Part shown: positions 37,641 to 46,820 of the stretch, piece by piece
Position numbering within the stretch: the first letter of the stretch is position 1
Layout of the letters: every line of letters begins with the position of its first letter
Source: Demequina rhizosphaerae
Lineage (GTDB): Bacteria > Actinomycetota > Actinomycetes > Actinomycetales > Demequinaceae
NCBI RefSeq assembly: GCF_000971255.1
Contig: NZ_BBMC01000004.1
Location: 310,001-374,000 of the forward strand
DNA length: 64,000 bases
Direction: 5' to 3'
Position numbers and translations under genes: made by a program
The notes under the pieces: generated by a model
Databases searched by the model: none
What the model was told of the DNA's origin: nothing
The model's input: only the letters and a program-made list of their open reading frames with translations

Positions 37641-39131
37641 ATGACCGAGGGGGCGCCCGGGCCCGAAGCGCGGCGCAGGCGTGCGTCGCCTCGGCTCTGG
37701 ATCCCCGCGGCGCTCGGCGCGATCGCCCTCGCGGTCGCCCTGGGGCTCGACGTCGCCCAGTCGAAGGTCGAGTCCTCGGACGCGGTCGCGGCCGCCCCGC
37801 CCGAGTCCGGCGTCCACGCCGCGGCGTCCTCCGCGCCCGCGGACCGCGCGGACGGCGCCGAGGCGGACGACCCCGCCCTCGCCACGTCCGCGATCACCGG
37901 GAGCGCCGAGGCGGTGGCCGCGCACGCGTGCGCCCCGTCGTCGGTGCCGACCACGACGGTGGAGGCCGGCCGGTCGGTGCTCCCGACCGATGTCGACGCC
38001 TCGACCGAGGCCTCCGACCCCAGCCAGACCGGCGTCGCGGTGACCTACGCCGCCCCGGCATTCTCCGCGGACGGCAAGCGGCTCACGACGGTGATGCGGC
38101 ACGAGGGCTCGTCGACCGTCGAGCTCTTCAGCACACCCACGCTGACCTCGATGGTCGCGCTCGGCAGCGACTGGGTGTCGGCGCCCGTGGAGTGGGACCC
38201 GGCCGGCACCACGGCCGCGGTCGCGCGCCGCATGAACGACGGCACCCTCGAGCTCGTCACCGTCGACGGTCGCAGCGGCGCCGTGTCCTTCCTCGCGAAG
38301 TTCCCGGCGGCGGTCGCCGGGGGTCTCAACTGGTCCGACGACGGCGCGTGCGTCGCGATCGCCGTGACGGACGACCTCTCCGCCGCGACCGACGAGCCTC
38401 GCTACGAGGACTACGAGATCGCGGTGGTGCGCGTCGCCGACGGCGCGGTCACCTGGATCGGGACGGGCGCCTACCCGCGGTTCCTGCCGACCGGCGACGT
38501 CATGTACCTCGGCCCGCGGGCGAACGGCCGCCTCGCGTACTGGCGTGCCTCGTCGGACGGCCTCGAGCGCGCGCTCGTCACCGCCCTGCCCACGGACCCC
38601 GGCTCGACGCGGCTGAGCTCCGATCGCGGCACGGTCGCCTACGTGGTCGAGGGCGACGCGCTCGAGGTGCGCGTCGCGGACACGGGCACCCGCGGGAGCC
38701 GCCTGGTGGCGCGCATCGACGCGGCCTCGTGGGGCTACGTGAAGTGGATGCCGGACGACTCCTCGCTGCTCGTCACCGGGGGCCAGCCCTCCGGCCGGGC
38801 ACGGCTGTGGACCGTCGACATCGAGACCGGCGAGGTCGACCGCGTGCGCACGCCCGGCCTGGCCCGCGCGGAGCGGATCACCTACGCCGCGCCCGTGCCC
38901 GACGGCTCCGGCGTCGTCGCGATGGTGAACTCGACCCGGGACGGCGCACCCGTCTCGCGTCCGGTGCTGCTGAGCGACGGCGACGCCGTCGACCTCACGC
39001 GGCCCGTCGCCGGCTGGGCGTCCTGCGCGCCCACGTGGGCCCCCGACGGCGACACGCTCGCGACGTGCCACGCGCGCTCGACCGTCGACGGCGAGACGGT
39101 CCCCGGCAGCCTGGTGCTGACGCGCCGTTGA
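37641..39131 (+). CDS. Membrane-anchored beta-propeller-like protein (paralogue 1)
   Basis: The 496-residue protein has a basic N terminus, one transmembrane helix (about 20-37, beginning LWIPAALGAIALAVAL), an Ala/Ser/Asp-rich linker, and an extracellular TolB/PD40-like propeller: FSADGKRL, VEWDPAGTTAAVA, LNWSDDGACVAIAV, VKWMPDDSSLLVTG, PTWAPDGDTLATC. These repeated blade edges are the evidence for the fold. It is clearly homologous to the gene at 42977-44569, including the closing GSLVLTRR. Function is unknown; a sensor or envelope-binding role is likely. A sigma factor gene follows 118 bases later on the same strand. Confidence 0.8.
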   Translation: MTEGAPGPEARRRRASPRLWIPAALGAIALAVALGLDVAQSKVESSDAVAAAPPESGVHAAASSAPADRADGAEADDPALATSAITGSAEAVAAHACAPSSVPTTTVEAGRSVLPTDVDASTEASDPSQTGVAVTYAAPAFSADGKRLTTVMRHEGSSTVELFSTPTLTSMVALGSDWVSAPVEWDPAGTTAAVARRMNDGTLELVTVDGRSGAVSFLAKFPAAVAGGLNWSDDGACVAIAVTDDLSAATDEPRYEDYEIAVVRVADGAVTWIGTGAYPRFLPTGDVMYLGPRANGRLAYWRASSDGLERALVTALPTDPGSTRLSSDRGTVAYVVEGDALEVRVADTGTRGSRLVARIDAASWGYVKWMPDDSSLLVTGGQPSGRARLWTVDIETGEVDRVRTPGLARAERITYAAPVPDGSGVVAMVNSTRDGAPVSRPVLLSDGDAVDLTRPVAGWASCAPTWAPDGDTLATCHARSTVDGETVPGSLVLTRR

Positions 39132-39249
39132 ACCGCGCGACCTGCGATCCGACCCGCCCGGTCGGACCCGCGCGACGACCCGATGACGGGACCCCACCCA
39201 ACCTCCGACGAGGTTCTCGCGTTCCTCAGGCGAGAGGGGTGATCGGATC

Positions 39250-39795
39250 GTGGTGACCAAGGCGTCGCAACCCATGTTCGATGCGCTGTGCCTCGAGAGG
39301 TACGGGCGTCTCATGGCGTTGGCGACGATGCTGGCGGGGCCCGACGAGGCGCCCGACCTCGTGCACGACGCGATGATCGCGGTGTTCGCCAAGCACCGGC
39401 GGTTCGCGTCGTTGAACGCGGCGGACGCGTATGTGAGGCGTGCGATCGCGACGCGCTTCATCGACCGGGGGCGCCGGCGCACGCGCCACGACGCGACGGT
39501 GAAGCGGCTTGCCGCTCAGACGCCGGCGGCGCATGAGGACCACCTGCCCGAGCCGCGACCGGATCTCGACCTCGCGCTCATGGAGCTCCCGCCGCGCGTC
39601 CGAGCGTGCGTGGTCCTCCGGTACCTCGACGACCTCAGCGTGCGCGACACCGCCGGCGCGCTCGGCCTGTCGGAGGGGGCGGTCAAGCGCTACGTCTCCG
39701 ACGGGCTCGCGGCGCTCAACGCACGCCGTGGCACGGACGCGCGCCCGGACGACTCGGATCGGGTGCCCGTCGGCACCGTGAGGGGGCAGCGATGA
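39250..39795 (+). CDS. ECF RNA polymerase sigma factor, SigE-like
   Basis: The 181-residue protein has a sigma region 2 (FDALCLERYGRLMALATML..ARDLVHDA-like segment DEAPDLVHDAMIAVF) and a region 4 helix-turn-helix (LSVRDTAGALGLSEGAVKRY). The short linker between them and the RACVVLRYLDDLS motif place it in the SigE/sigma-70 family 24 group of Actinobacteria. It starts at GTG 39250 (a GTG one codon later is possible). Its stop overlaps the ATG of the next gene by four bases, the usual layout for a sigma factor and its membrane-bound partner. Confidence 0.9.
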   Translation: MVTKASQPMFDALCLERYGRLMALATMLAGPDEAPDLVHDAMIAVFAKHRRFASLNAADAYVRRAIATRFIDRGRRRTRHDATVKRLAAQTPAAHEDHLPEPRPDLDLALMELPPRVRACVVLRYLDDLSVRDTAGALGLSEGAVKRYVSDGLAALNARRGTDARPDDSDRVPVGTVRGQR

Positions 39796-41261
39796 CCAGC
39801 CTCGAGGACATGATGAGGGACCGCGAGTGCGCCATCGCGTCCGGCACCGACGTGCCGAGCGCGACCACGATCGGTGCGCTCGGCTCTGTGGCGCGACGCC
39901 GTCGTCGCACGAGGTCCGCGATCGCCGCGGGCGCCGCGGTGGCCGCGGTCGGCGTGATCGGCGGCGTCGGGGCGCTCGCGCTCGGCGCCCGAGCCGACGC
40001 CCCCGCTCCCGCCGCGCCGACGAGCTCCGCCTCGCCGAGCGCCAGTGCCGTACCCGGGCCGACGGCCTCAGCCTCGCCGAGCGCCGAGCCCTCGGCGGAT
40101 CCCGACCTGCCTGAGGCGCAGATCGTGCCTGGGTACGCTCCCGTGCCACAGCTGTCCGCGGAGGCGATCCCGTGGGGCGAGGTGGGTCCCGGCTGGTTCG
40201 TCGTCGCGCTTCACGACGACGTCGACCAGCAGACGCTGTTCGCAGACCAGATCGACCCCTGGGATCCCGCCGTGCTCCCGGCGTACGACGGAAGCCTCTC
40301 GCTCGTCTCTCCGGACGGCGACTGGTACGCCGCGCGGACGCTTGACGAGCTCGGGAGCGGCCTCCCGCTGGCCTGGGACGGCGCGAACCTGTGGACGGGG
40401 ACCACGGTGCACCCGGGCTCTGAGCACGCCTTCTACGACATCGACCTCGTGAGCGTCGAGACCGGGGCTCTGGCGGGGTCCATCGACACGGTTCCGTGGG
40501 AGCTCGCCGCGCCGTTCGCTCCCGGAGAGGCGCTCGTGTACGCCTGGGGCGGCGAGGGCCTCGCCAACGTCGTCGCGACCGCCGCACCAGGCGGGGCGGG
40601 CGCCTGCAGCGACCTGCCGCGAGGGTTCTTCGCGGCCGGATGGGAGCCGCGGGACATGTCGTTCCTGTACTCGCGCGTCGACGGAGGCCGCATCGTCTGC
40701 TTCGCCTTCGCCGACGACTCGTCCCGCACGAGGGCGTGGCTGGTCGACGTCGACGACGTCGCGCGGAGCGAGCTGCTCGCCGAGTTCGCCCACCCGGCGA
40801 CCCGCTACAGCTTCGTCGGCTGGATCGACGACGACACGTTCTTCTTCGCCCGACGGCCCGAGTCGGGGCCCGGCGCGGAGGCGCTCTTCCGGTACGACCT
40901 TCGTGACGGGTCGATCACCGAGGTGGACGCCTCGATCTACGCCGACGTCCACTACCGGTCCACGGAGGGGTACTTCCATCGCGCGAGCCAGCGGCACATC
41001 GTCACCTCTCTGGTCGACGGGGGGTGGGAGGTGGCGCTGTACGGGCTCGACGGCTCGCCCGTGGCGACCATCGAGGGCGTCTGCCCGAGCGACGACCGGG
41101 GGCTGTCGAGCGAGACGCGGACGTCCGGCGACCGTCTCATCGTGACCTGCCCGACGGACGGTGACGTCGCGATGTACGACCTGGGCAGCGGCGCCGCCGT
41201 GGGCAGCTGGGATGTGGGTACCGGTCGCATCCTGCAGACCTTCGACCATCCGGACCGATGA
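39792..41261 (+). CDS. Membrane protein coupled to the sigma factor (anti-sigma candidate, propeller-like outside)
   Basis: The 489-residue protein has a short cytoplasmic N-terminal segment (about 1-40), one transmembrane helix (about 42-66), a Ser/Pro/Ala-rich linker and an extracellular propeller-like domain (blades such as PLAWDGANLWTG, FVGWIDDDTFFF, RYDLRDGSITEVD). Translation is coupled to the sigma factor by ATGA overlap, so an anti-sigma or sensor role is likely. The cytoplasmic part is short and lacks the HxxxCxxC zinc motif of classical anti-sigma factors, so if it holds the sigma factor it does so in another way. Confidence 0.75.
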   Translation: MTSLEDMMRDRECAIASGTDVPSATTIGALGSVARRRRRTRSAIAAGAAVAAVGVIGGVGALALGARADAPAPAAPTSSASPSASAVPGPTASASPSAEPSADPDLPEAQIVPGYAPVPQLSAEAIPWGEVGPGWFVVALHDDVDQQTLFADQIDPWDPAVLPAYDGSLSLVSPDGDWYAARTLDELGSGLPLAWDGANLWTGTTVHPGSEHAFYDIDLVSVETGALAGSIDTVPWELAAPFAPGEALVYAWGGEGLANVVATAAPGGAGACSDLPRGFFAAGWEPRDMSFLYSRVDGGRIVCFAFADDSSRTRAWLVDVDDVARSELLAEFAHPATRYSFVGWIDDDTFFFARRPESGPGAEALFRYDLRDGSITEVDASIYADVHYRSTEGYFHRASQRHIVTSLVDGGWEVALYGLDGSPVATIEGVCPSDDRGLSSETRTSGDRLIVTCPTDGDVAMYDLGSGAAVGSWDVGTGRILQTFDHPDR

Positions 41262-41389
41262 CCGTCCCCGCGCACCCAACCGATCCTCGACCGGCATCGT
41301 TATCGACACGAGACCGGGAGGATGCATAACCGTCACCCCGTGTCGCTAAGTTGCCAGGCAGGACGATTCCGATCAACCGGGGGGTACCG

Positions 41390-42946
41390 ATGACCGACGA
41401 CCGAGCGGGGTGGCTCACGGCGCTCAAGGCGCCCAAGGTGTGGATCCCCGCGGCTGCGGCGGTGACGGTGATCGCGGTCTCGGTCGGCCTCATCGTGACG
41501 GCCACCGCGCGGCGGGACGATGCGGTGGCGGCCGTCGGCGCATCGTCCGGCCCCACCCCGAGCGCGTCGGCGACGGCCTCGGTGGGCGACCCCGACGTGG
41601 TCGTGGCGGCGGCGGAGTCGCCGACGCCTTCCCCGTCGCCGTCCGTGTCACCGTCCGCGAGCGTGGGCCCGGAGCCGTCGCCGTCCGCGGAGGTGGCCGA
41701 CGGCGCCGCGGAGCCGGCGGACGGGGCGGAACCGGAGATCGACTTCTCGACGGTGACGATCCTCAACGGCAGCTCGCGGTGCCAGGCGCGCGCGCAGGAC
41801 ACCGAGGACGTGGCGACGCGCGCCAAGGTCAAGGCGCACGGCGGATCCACGCCTGCGGCGAGCGACGCCACGCACACGCTCGTCGGGCCGTCCGCGGCCA
41901 AGAACAACAACGTCGACGAGATCCTCTGGGCGCCCGATTCCGCGCACGCGGCGCTGACGGGCTGGAAGTTCGGGGTGGTCATCGTCGACACCTCGGGCCG
42001 CAAGGTCAAGGTGACCCGCGACGGCCAGCCGTACGAGAGCCTGAGCCCGGTGCGATGGGCGCCCGACGGCTCCGCGCTGCTGTTCGTCGGCAAGGTCGAC
42101 GGGCGTCATGCCCTCTACAGCGCCGACCCGGAGACCGGCGAGTCCACCGAGCTGCTCCGAGCGAACCGCATCAACGGCTACGACATCTCACCCGCCACGG
42201 GCGAGCTCGCCGTCGGCCTCTCGGATACCGACGCGGTCGTTCGCATGAGCGCCGAGGGCACACGCCTCGTCGTCGTCGACCTCGCGTCGGGTGCCCGCAC
42301 GGACCTCGGGTCCGGCGGATGGCCCGCGTGGTCGCCGGACGGCGCGACGATCGCGGCCTTCGACAGCACGGGATCGATCCTCGTCGACCGCGCGTCCGAG
42401 GTTCGCACCCGCATCACCCAGGGGGACCCCTACGACGGCTACCTGCTGGGCTACTGGGATGTGCTCACGCCGGCATGGTCCCAGGACGGGGCGTACGTCG
42501 CGGCCGTGGGCGTGTCTCCCGAGTCAGACCACTGGACGACGGTGGTGGTCGCGGACGCCGACGGCACGGTGGTGATGGATCGGGTGGCCAACGTGCTCTA
42601 CCGGATGACCTGGACCGACGGTGGTCAGGTGCTGGCCGGCGGTCATGGCCACTACGGCACGAGGGTGCTCGACCCTGTCACGCGCACCACCGTCGAGCGG
42701 CGGTCGTGGACCGCGGTCGTGGCGGGCGACGGAATCGCTCTCCGGTCGCCGCTGTGCGGGCAGGTCGAGTTCGGCTCCGTGATCGCCGACCCGACCTTCG
42801 AGACGGCGCGGGGCGTCGACGTCGGGGACGGGTGGCTCGACGCGGCCCTGCCGATCGTCTCGCCGGACGGCACCCTCGCGATTCAGATGCTTGCGGGCCC
42901 GGGCAGCGGCGCACAGGCGCTCTACCTGATGGAGTGGACCGCCTGA
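41390..42946 (+). CDS. Membrane-anchored beta-propeller-like protein (paralogue 2)
   Basis: The 518-residue protein has a cytoplasmic N-terminal tail, one helix (about 19-38: WIPAAAAVTVIAVSVGLIV), a long Ser/Pro/Glu-rich linker and a TolB-like propeller (WAPDSAHAALTG, VRWAPDGSALLFVG, PAWSPDGATIAAF, PAWSQDGAYVAAVG). The DNA of its first 70 codons past the helix is nearly identical to that of the next gene. ATG 41390 is preferred; an upstream ATG at 41351 is in frame. Function unknown. It is likely part of the same sigma-linked envelope locus. Confidence 0.78.
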   Translation: MTDDRAGWLTALKAPKVWIPAAAAVTVIAVSVGLIVTATARRDDAVAAVGASSGPTPSASATASVGDPDVVVAAAESPTPSPSPSVSPSASVGPEPSPSAEVADGAAEPADGAEPEIDFSTVTILNGSSRCQARAQDTEDVATRAKVKAHGGSTPAASDATHTLVGPSAAKNNNVDEILWAPDSAHAALTGWKFGVVIVDTSGRKVKVTRDGQPYESLSPVRWAPDGSALLFVGKVDGRHALYSADPETGESTELLRANRINGYDISPATGELAVGLSDTDAVVRMSAEGTRLVVVDLASGARTDLGSGGWPAWSPDGATIAAFDSTGSILVDRASEVRTRITQGDPYDGYLLGYWDVLTPAWSQDGAYVAAVGVSPESDHWTTVVVADADGTVVMDRVANVLYRMTWTDGGQVLAGGHGHYGTRVLDPVTRTTVERRSWTAVVAGDGIALRSPLCGQVEFGSVIADPTFETARGVDVGDGWLDAALPIVSPDGTLAIQMLAGPGSGAQALYLMEWTA

Positions 42947-42976
42947 CGCGAGCGTCGGGCGCAGAGAGAGGTTGGC

Positions 42977-44569
42977 ATGGACGAGACGCAGGCGACACCG
43001 GAGAGCGGTGCGACGTCGGGCTGGGGAGCCGTCCTGAGGAATCCCCGCGTGTGGATCCCCGCGGCTGCGGCGGTGACGGTGATCGCGGTCTCGGTCGGCC
43101 TCATCGCGACGACCACCGCGCGGCGGGACGATGCGGTGGCCGCCGTCGGCGCATCGTCCGGCCCGACGCCGAGCGCGTCGGTGACAGCCCAGGCGGGCGA
43201 CCCCGACGTGGTCGTGGCGGCGGCGGAGTCGCCGACGCCTTCCCCGTCGCCCTCGGTCAGCGCAAGCGCCGACCCGACCGAGGACGAGGATGCGTTCGTC
43301 CCGATGGGGGACGATGACCTGACGATGCCCGCCGCCGAGCCCTGCGTGCCGGAGCCGGCGGCGGTGACCCCGGTCGCGCGCCACGAGGGGGTGCTCCCGA
43401 CCGCTAGCGGCGCCACCACCACGGTCGTGGAGCCCAGGCCGACGCAGGACCTCTCCGCGTTCCTGGATCCGGCGTTCTCCGCGGACGGGACCAGGCTTGC
43501 CATGGAGGAGTCCGGCGAGGGCAGGTCCACCGTGCGGCTGTTCGACACGGCCACCATGGACACGGTCGCCGCCCTCGTGTCCGACGACGACGCCGCGTTC
43601 GCCTGGGATCCCTCGGGCACCCGGCTCGCCACCGCACGGGTCGTCGACGACGCGCTCCTCGTCGAGATCGTCGACCCGGCCTCCGGAGACGCCACCGTCC
43701 TCACGGAGCTCTACTACCGCGAGCCGCAGGCGCTCGCGTGGTCCACGGACGGGTCCTGCCTCGCGCTGTCGTCCCGGAGCGACGCCGTCTCCAACGACGA
43801 CGAGCGGCGCGTGCGCGCGCACTGGATCGCGGTGATCGGAGTCTCGGACGGCGAGGTGTCGTGGATCGCACCCGGTGCGTCTCCCGTCTTCGCGCCGGAC
43901 GGCGGCCTGCTGTACCGGTCCGGCGAGGAGTCCGGCCCCGCCCGCCTCATGCGGGCGCTTCCGGGCAGCGACGAGCAGGTCGGCCTCGGCGCCGGCTCGG
44001 GGCTGGGCAACGGCGAGCTGCTGTACCGAGCGGGGCTCGCAGCGTCTCCCGACCACACCCGGATCGCCTACCTCGACCGCGACGACGACGGCCTCCGCAC
44101 GCTGCGCGTCGCGTCGACGGACGGGTCGAGCGACCGCGAGGTGGCGACGCTCGGCACATCGTTCGCGAGCACCATCGTGTGGTCGCCCGACGGCTCCACC
44201 GTGATGGTGAAGCGCTTCGTCGGGAGCCATGACACGGGGTTGGTCCTCGTCGACGTGGCAAGCGCGACCGCCACCGTGCTCGAGGTCCCCTTGGACACCG
44301 GGGAGTGGATCTGGGGAGCGTCGTTCACCGCGGACGGCTCGGGCGTGCTCGTGTCCGTGAACAAGTGGCGGAAGCCCGGCGAGAGCAACGCGTCCCGGAT
44401 GGTGCTCGTGTCCGACGAGGGCGCGGCCCAGGTCGGGGACAAGCAGCGGGGCTGGGCGCACTCGGCGCCCACGTGGTCGCCCTCGGGCGACGTCCTCGTG
44501 ATGTCCGCCGGCCAGATCCTCACCCGGGACCTCGAGCTGGACGGCAGCCTCGTCGTCACGCGCCGCTGA
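42977..44569 (+). CDS. Membrane-anchored beta-propeller-like protein (paralogue 3, mosaic)
   Basis: The 530-residue protein shares its helix and linker (about 24-97) almost base for base with the preceding gene, while its propeller (AFSADGTRL-like FSADGTRLAM, FAWDPSGTRLATA, LAWSTDGSCLAL, IVWSPDGSTVMV, PTWSPSGDVLVM, closing GSLVVTRR) follows paralogue 1. It therefore looks like a recombinant of the two. It lies 30 bases behind paralogue 2 with a GAGAGAGG ribosome-binding site, so they are co-transcribed. Function unknown. Confidence 0.8.
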   Translation: MDETQATPESGATSGWGAVLRNPRVWIPAAAAVTVIAVSVGLIATTTARRDDAVAAVGASSGPTPSASVTAQAGDPDVVVAAAESPTPSPSPSVSASADPTEDEDAFVPMGDDDLTMPAAEPCVPEPAAVTPVARHEGVLPTASGATTTVVEPRPTQDLSAFLDPAFSADGTRLAMEESGEGRSTVRLFDTATMDTVAALVSDDDAAFAWDPSGTRLATARVVDDALLVEIVDPASGDATVLTELYYREPQALAWSTDGSCLALSSRSDAVSNDDERRVRAHWIAVIGVSDGEVSWIAPGASPVFAPDGGLLYRSGEESGPARLMRALPGSDEQVGLGAGSGLGNGELLYRAGLAASPDHTRIAYLDRDDDGLRTLRVASTDGSSDREVATLGTSFASTIVWSPDGSTVMVKRFVGSHDTGLVLVDVASATATVLEVPLDTGEWIWGASFTADGSGVLVSVNKWRKPGESNASRMVLVSDEGAAQVGDKQRGWAHSAPTWSPSGDVLVMSAGQILTRDLELDGSLVVTRR

Positions 44570-44788
44570 GCGGCGCCCACCCCGACAGCCCGCACGGATC
44601 TCTCGGCGACGCGCCGCGAGGAGCGGGACGATGCGCGGGTCCCGTCGGCGCGTCGCGCCCGGATCCGTGGGTACTGTCAGGGGAGGGGAAGGCCCCGCGC
44701 GTCTCAGGATTCAAGATGGTGAACCACGATGTGAGATTAGTGGTCCATCTGGTGACACCCGCCCGAACCCGGGCGTAGAGTCGCATCC
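44570..44788 (+). promoter_or_regulatory. ilvBNC upstream region with promoter (-35 GTGACA, -10 TAGAGT)
   Basis: The 374-base gap between the propeller gene and ilvB contains no ordinary gene. It holds a GGACGATGCG motif (44626-44635), an AT-richer patch (44712-44750) and a promoter: GTGACA at 44752-44757, an 18-base spacer, and TAGAGT at 44776-44781, ending 7 bases before the ATG of the leader peptide. The rest of the gap is the leader peptide and attenuator. Confidence 0.6.
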
Positions 44789-44839
44789 ATGCAGACGATC
44801 CTTGTACGAGTTACCAGGCGCGCGGACCGCGACCGGTAG
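44789..44839 (+). CDS. ilv leader peptide
   Basis: A 16-codon frame, MQTILVRVTRRADRDR followed by TAG, sits between the promoter and the ilvB attenuator. It contains consecutive Ile-Leu-Val and then Val codons, the regulatory amino acids of this pathway, followed by Arg-rich codons covering the left arm of a hairpin. Ribosome stalling at these codons when branched-chain aminoacyl-tRNAs are scarce would change the downstream folding. The predicted transcription start is at or beside the ATG, so the peptide is probably translated leaderless. Too short for ordinary gene finding, but context makes it convincing. Confidence 0.78.
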   Translation: MQTILVRVTRRADRDR

Positions 44840-44890
44840 CCCCGAACTCGTCCGCGCGCTGACCCCGAAGCCGCCAGGCTGAGGGGTTTT
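44818..44890 (+). promoter_or_regulatory. Transcription attenuator of ilvBNC
   Basis: A perfect 10-bp hairpin (GCGCGCGGAC at 44818-44827 with GTCCGCGCGC at 44850-44859) begins inside the leader peptide. It is followed by an intrinsic terminator: ACCCC (44862-44866) pairing with GGGGT (44883-44887), an inner AGCC-GGCT stem, and a TTTT run ending at 44890. True T-tracts are rare in this genome, which supports a regulated terminator. The competing antiterminator pairing is not obvious by eye. Confidence 0.72.
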
Positions 44891-44943
44891 CTCATGCGAG
44901 GCGGACGCAAGGATCCGTCTCCACCCGACGACCAGGAGAGAAG

Positions 44944-46815
44944 ATGGCACAGGTCCAGGCCAAGCCGGGCGTTCCCGCGTCCCGCATCGCCCGCCAGGCG
45001 CCGAGCGTTCCCACGCTCGCCCGCCCCACGCCGCAGTCGAACCCGGATCCCGCGCTCAACGGCGTCGAGATGACCGGCGCGGAGGCGATCATCCGCTCGC
45101 TCGAGTGCGCCGGCGCGACCGACGTCTTCGGCATCCCCGGCGGCGCGATCCTCCCGACCTACGACCCGCTCATGGACTCGTCCAAGCTGCGCCACGTCCT
45201 CGTGCGCCACGAGCAGGGCGCCGGCCACGCCGCGCAGGGCTACGCCCACGCGACCGGCAAGGTGGGCGTCTGCATCGCGACCTCGGGCCCCGGCGCGACC
45301 AACCTCGTCACGCCGATCGCCGACGCGAACATGGACTCGATCCCCATGGTGGCCATCACGGGCCAGGTGGGTGCCGCCATGATCGGCACCGACGCCTTCC
45401 AGGAGGCGGACATCGTCGGCATCACGGCGCCCATCACCAAGCACAACGTGCTGGTGACGGACCCGGCCGAGATCCCCGCGGCGATCGCGGAGGCCTTCTA
45501 CATCGCGAGCCACGGCCGTCCGGGCCCGGTGCTCGTCGACATCGCGAAGTCCGCGCAGCAGGCGAAGACCACGTTCCAGTGGCCCGGCCGCATCGAGCTG
45601 CCCGGCTTCAACGCCGGCGTGCGCCCGCACCAGAAGACGGTGCAGGAGGCCGCACGCCTGCTCGCGACCGCCCGCCGCCCCGTGCTCTACGTCGGCGGCG
45701 GCGTCATCCGCGCCGGCGCGGCGGCAGGCCTGCGCAAGCTCACCGACCTCTCCGGCGCGGCGGTGGTCACCACGCTCATGGCCCGCGGCGCGCTGCCCGA
45801 CAGCCACCCGCAGCACCTGGGCATGCCCGGCATGCACGGCACCGTGCCCGCGGTGGCGGCGCTGCAGAAGGCCGACCTCATCGTCGCGCTCGGCGCCCGC
45901 TTCGACGACCGCGTCACCGGCAACCTCGACAGCTTCGCCCCGCACGCGACCATCGTCCACGCGGACATCGACCCCGCGGAGATCGGCAAGAACCGCGCCG
46001 TCGACGTGCCGATCGTCGGCGACCTCAAGGAGGTCTTCGACGCGCTGGTGCCGGCCCTCGCGCACGAGCACCAGCGCTACGGCAAGCCCGACCTCGAGGC
46101 CTGGTGGGCGCAGCTGGACGACTGGCGCACCACGTACGCGCTCGGCTACACGCCCACGCACGACGGGCTGTCCAGTCCCCAGCACGTCATCCAGCGCCTG
46201 GGTCAGCTCAACGACCCGGAGTCGACCATCTACACGTCGGGCGTGGGCCAGCACCAGATGTGGGCCAGCCAGTTCATCAAGTACGAGCGCCCCAACACGT
46301 GGATCAACTCGGGCGGCCTCGGCACCATGGGCTTCTCGGTGCCCGCGGCGATGGGCGCCCAGGTCGGCCAGCCCGACCAGACCGTGTGGGCGATCGACGG
46401 CGACGGCTGCTTCCAGATGACCAACCAGGAGCTCGTCACCTGCGCGATCAACGAGATCCCCATCAAGGTCGCGCTGATCAACAACTCGAGCCTGGGCATG
46501 GTCCGCCAGTGGCAGACCCTCTTCTACGAGGGCCGCTACTCCAACACCGACCTTCACACCGGCCACGGCACGCGCCGCGTCCCCGACTTCGTCAAGCTCG
46601 CCGAGGCGATGGGCTGCGTGGGCCTGCGCTGCGAGTCCGATGCGGATGTGGACGCGACGATCAAGCGCGCCAACGAGATCGACGACCAGCCCGTGGTCGT
46701 GGACTTCACGGTGTCGCGCGACGCGATGGTGTGGCCCATGGTCGCCGCCGGCACCAGCAACGACGAGATCCAGTACGCCCAGGGCATCGCCCCCAAGTGG
46801 GACCGGGAGGACTGA
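44944..46815 (+). CDS. ilvB: Acetolactate synthase large subunit
   Basis: The 623-residue ThDP enzyme has the catalytic Glu in [14 protein letters not shown], the FAD-binding middle domain and the ThDP motif [12 protein letters not shown]. It condenses two pyruvates, or pyruvate and 2-oxobutyrate, as the first common step to valine, leucine and isoleucine. An N-terminal tail of about 40 residues before MTGAEAI is typical of Actinobacteria. It follows the leader peptide and attenuator with an AGGAGAG ribosome-binding site and is followed by ilvN five bases later. Confidence 0.97.
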   Translation: MAQVQAKPGVPASRIARQAPSVPTLARPTPQSNPDPALNGVEMTGAEAIIRSLECAGATDVFGIPGGAILPTYDPLMDSSKLRHVLVRHEQGAGHAAQGYAHATGKVGVCIATSGPGATNLVTPIADANMDSIPMVAITGQVGAAMIGTDAFQEADIVGITAPITKHNVLVTDPAEIPAAIAEAFYIASHGRPGPVLVDIAKSAQQAKTTFQWPGRIELPGFNAGVRPHQKTVQEAARLLATARRPVLYVGGGVIRAGAAAGLRKLTDLSGAAVVTTLMARGALPDSHPQHLGMPGMHGTVPAVAALQKADLIVALGARFDDRVTGNLDSFAPHATIVHADIDPAEIGKNRAVDVPIVGDLKEVFDALVPALAHEHQRYGKPDLEAWWAQLDDWRTTYALGYTPTHDGLSSPQHVIQRLGQLNDPESTIYTSGVGQHQMWASQFIKYERPNTWINSGGLGTMGFSVPAAMGAQVGQPDQTVWAIDGDGCFQMTNQELVTCAINEIPIKVALINNSSLGMVRQWQTLFYEGRYSNTDLHTGHGTRRVPDFVKLAEAMGCVGLRCESDADVDATIKRANEIDDQPVVVDFTVSRDAMVWPMVAAGTSNDEIQYAQGIAPKWDRED

Positions 46816-46820
46816 CCCCC

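Noticed and set aside
42524-44461. 645-codon minus-strand frame opposite the propeller genes
   Set aside because: Low-complexity Arg/Gly/His product with no ribosome-binding site; the plus-strand genes have blade motifs and a membrane helix.
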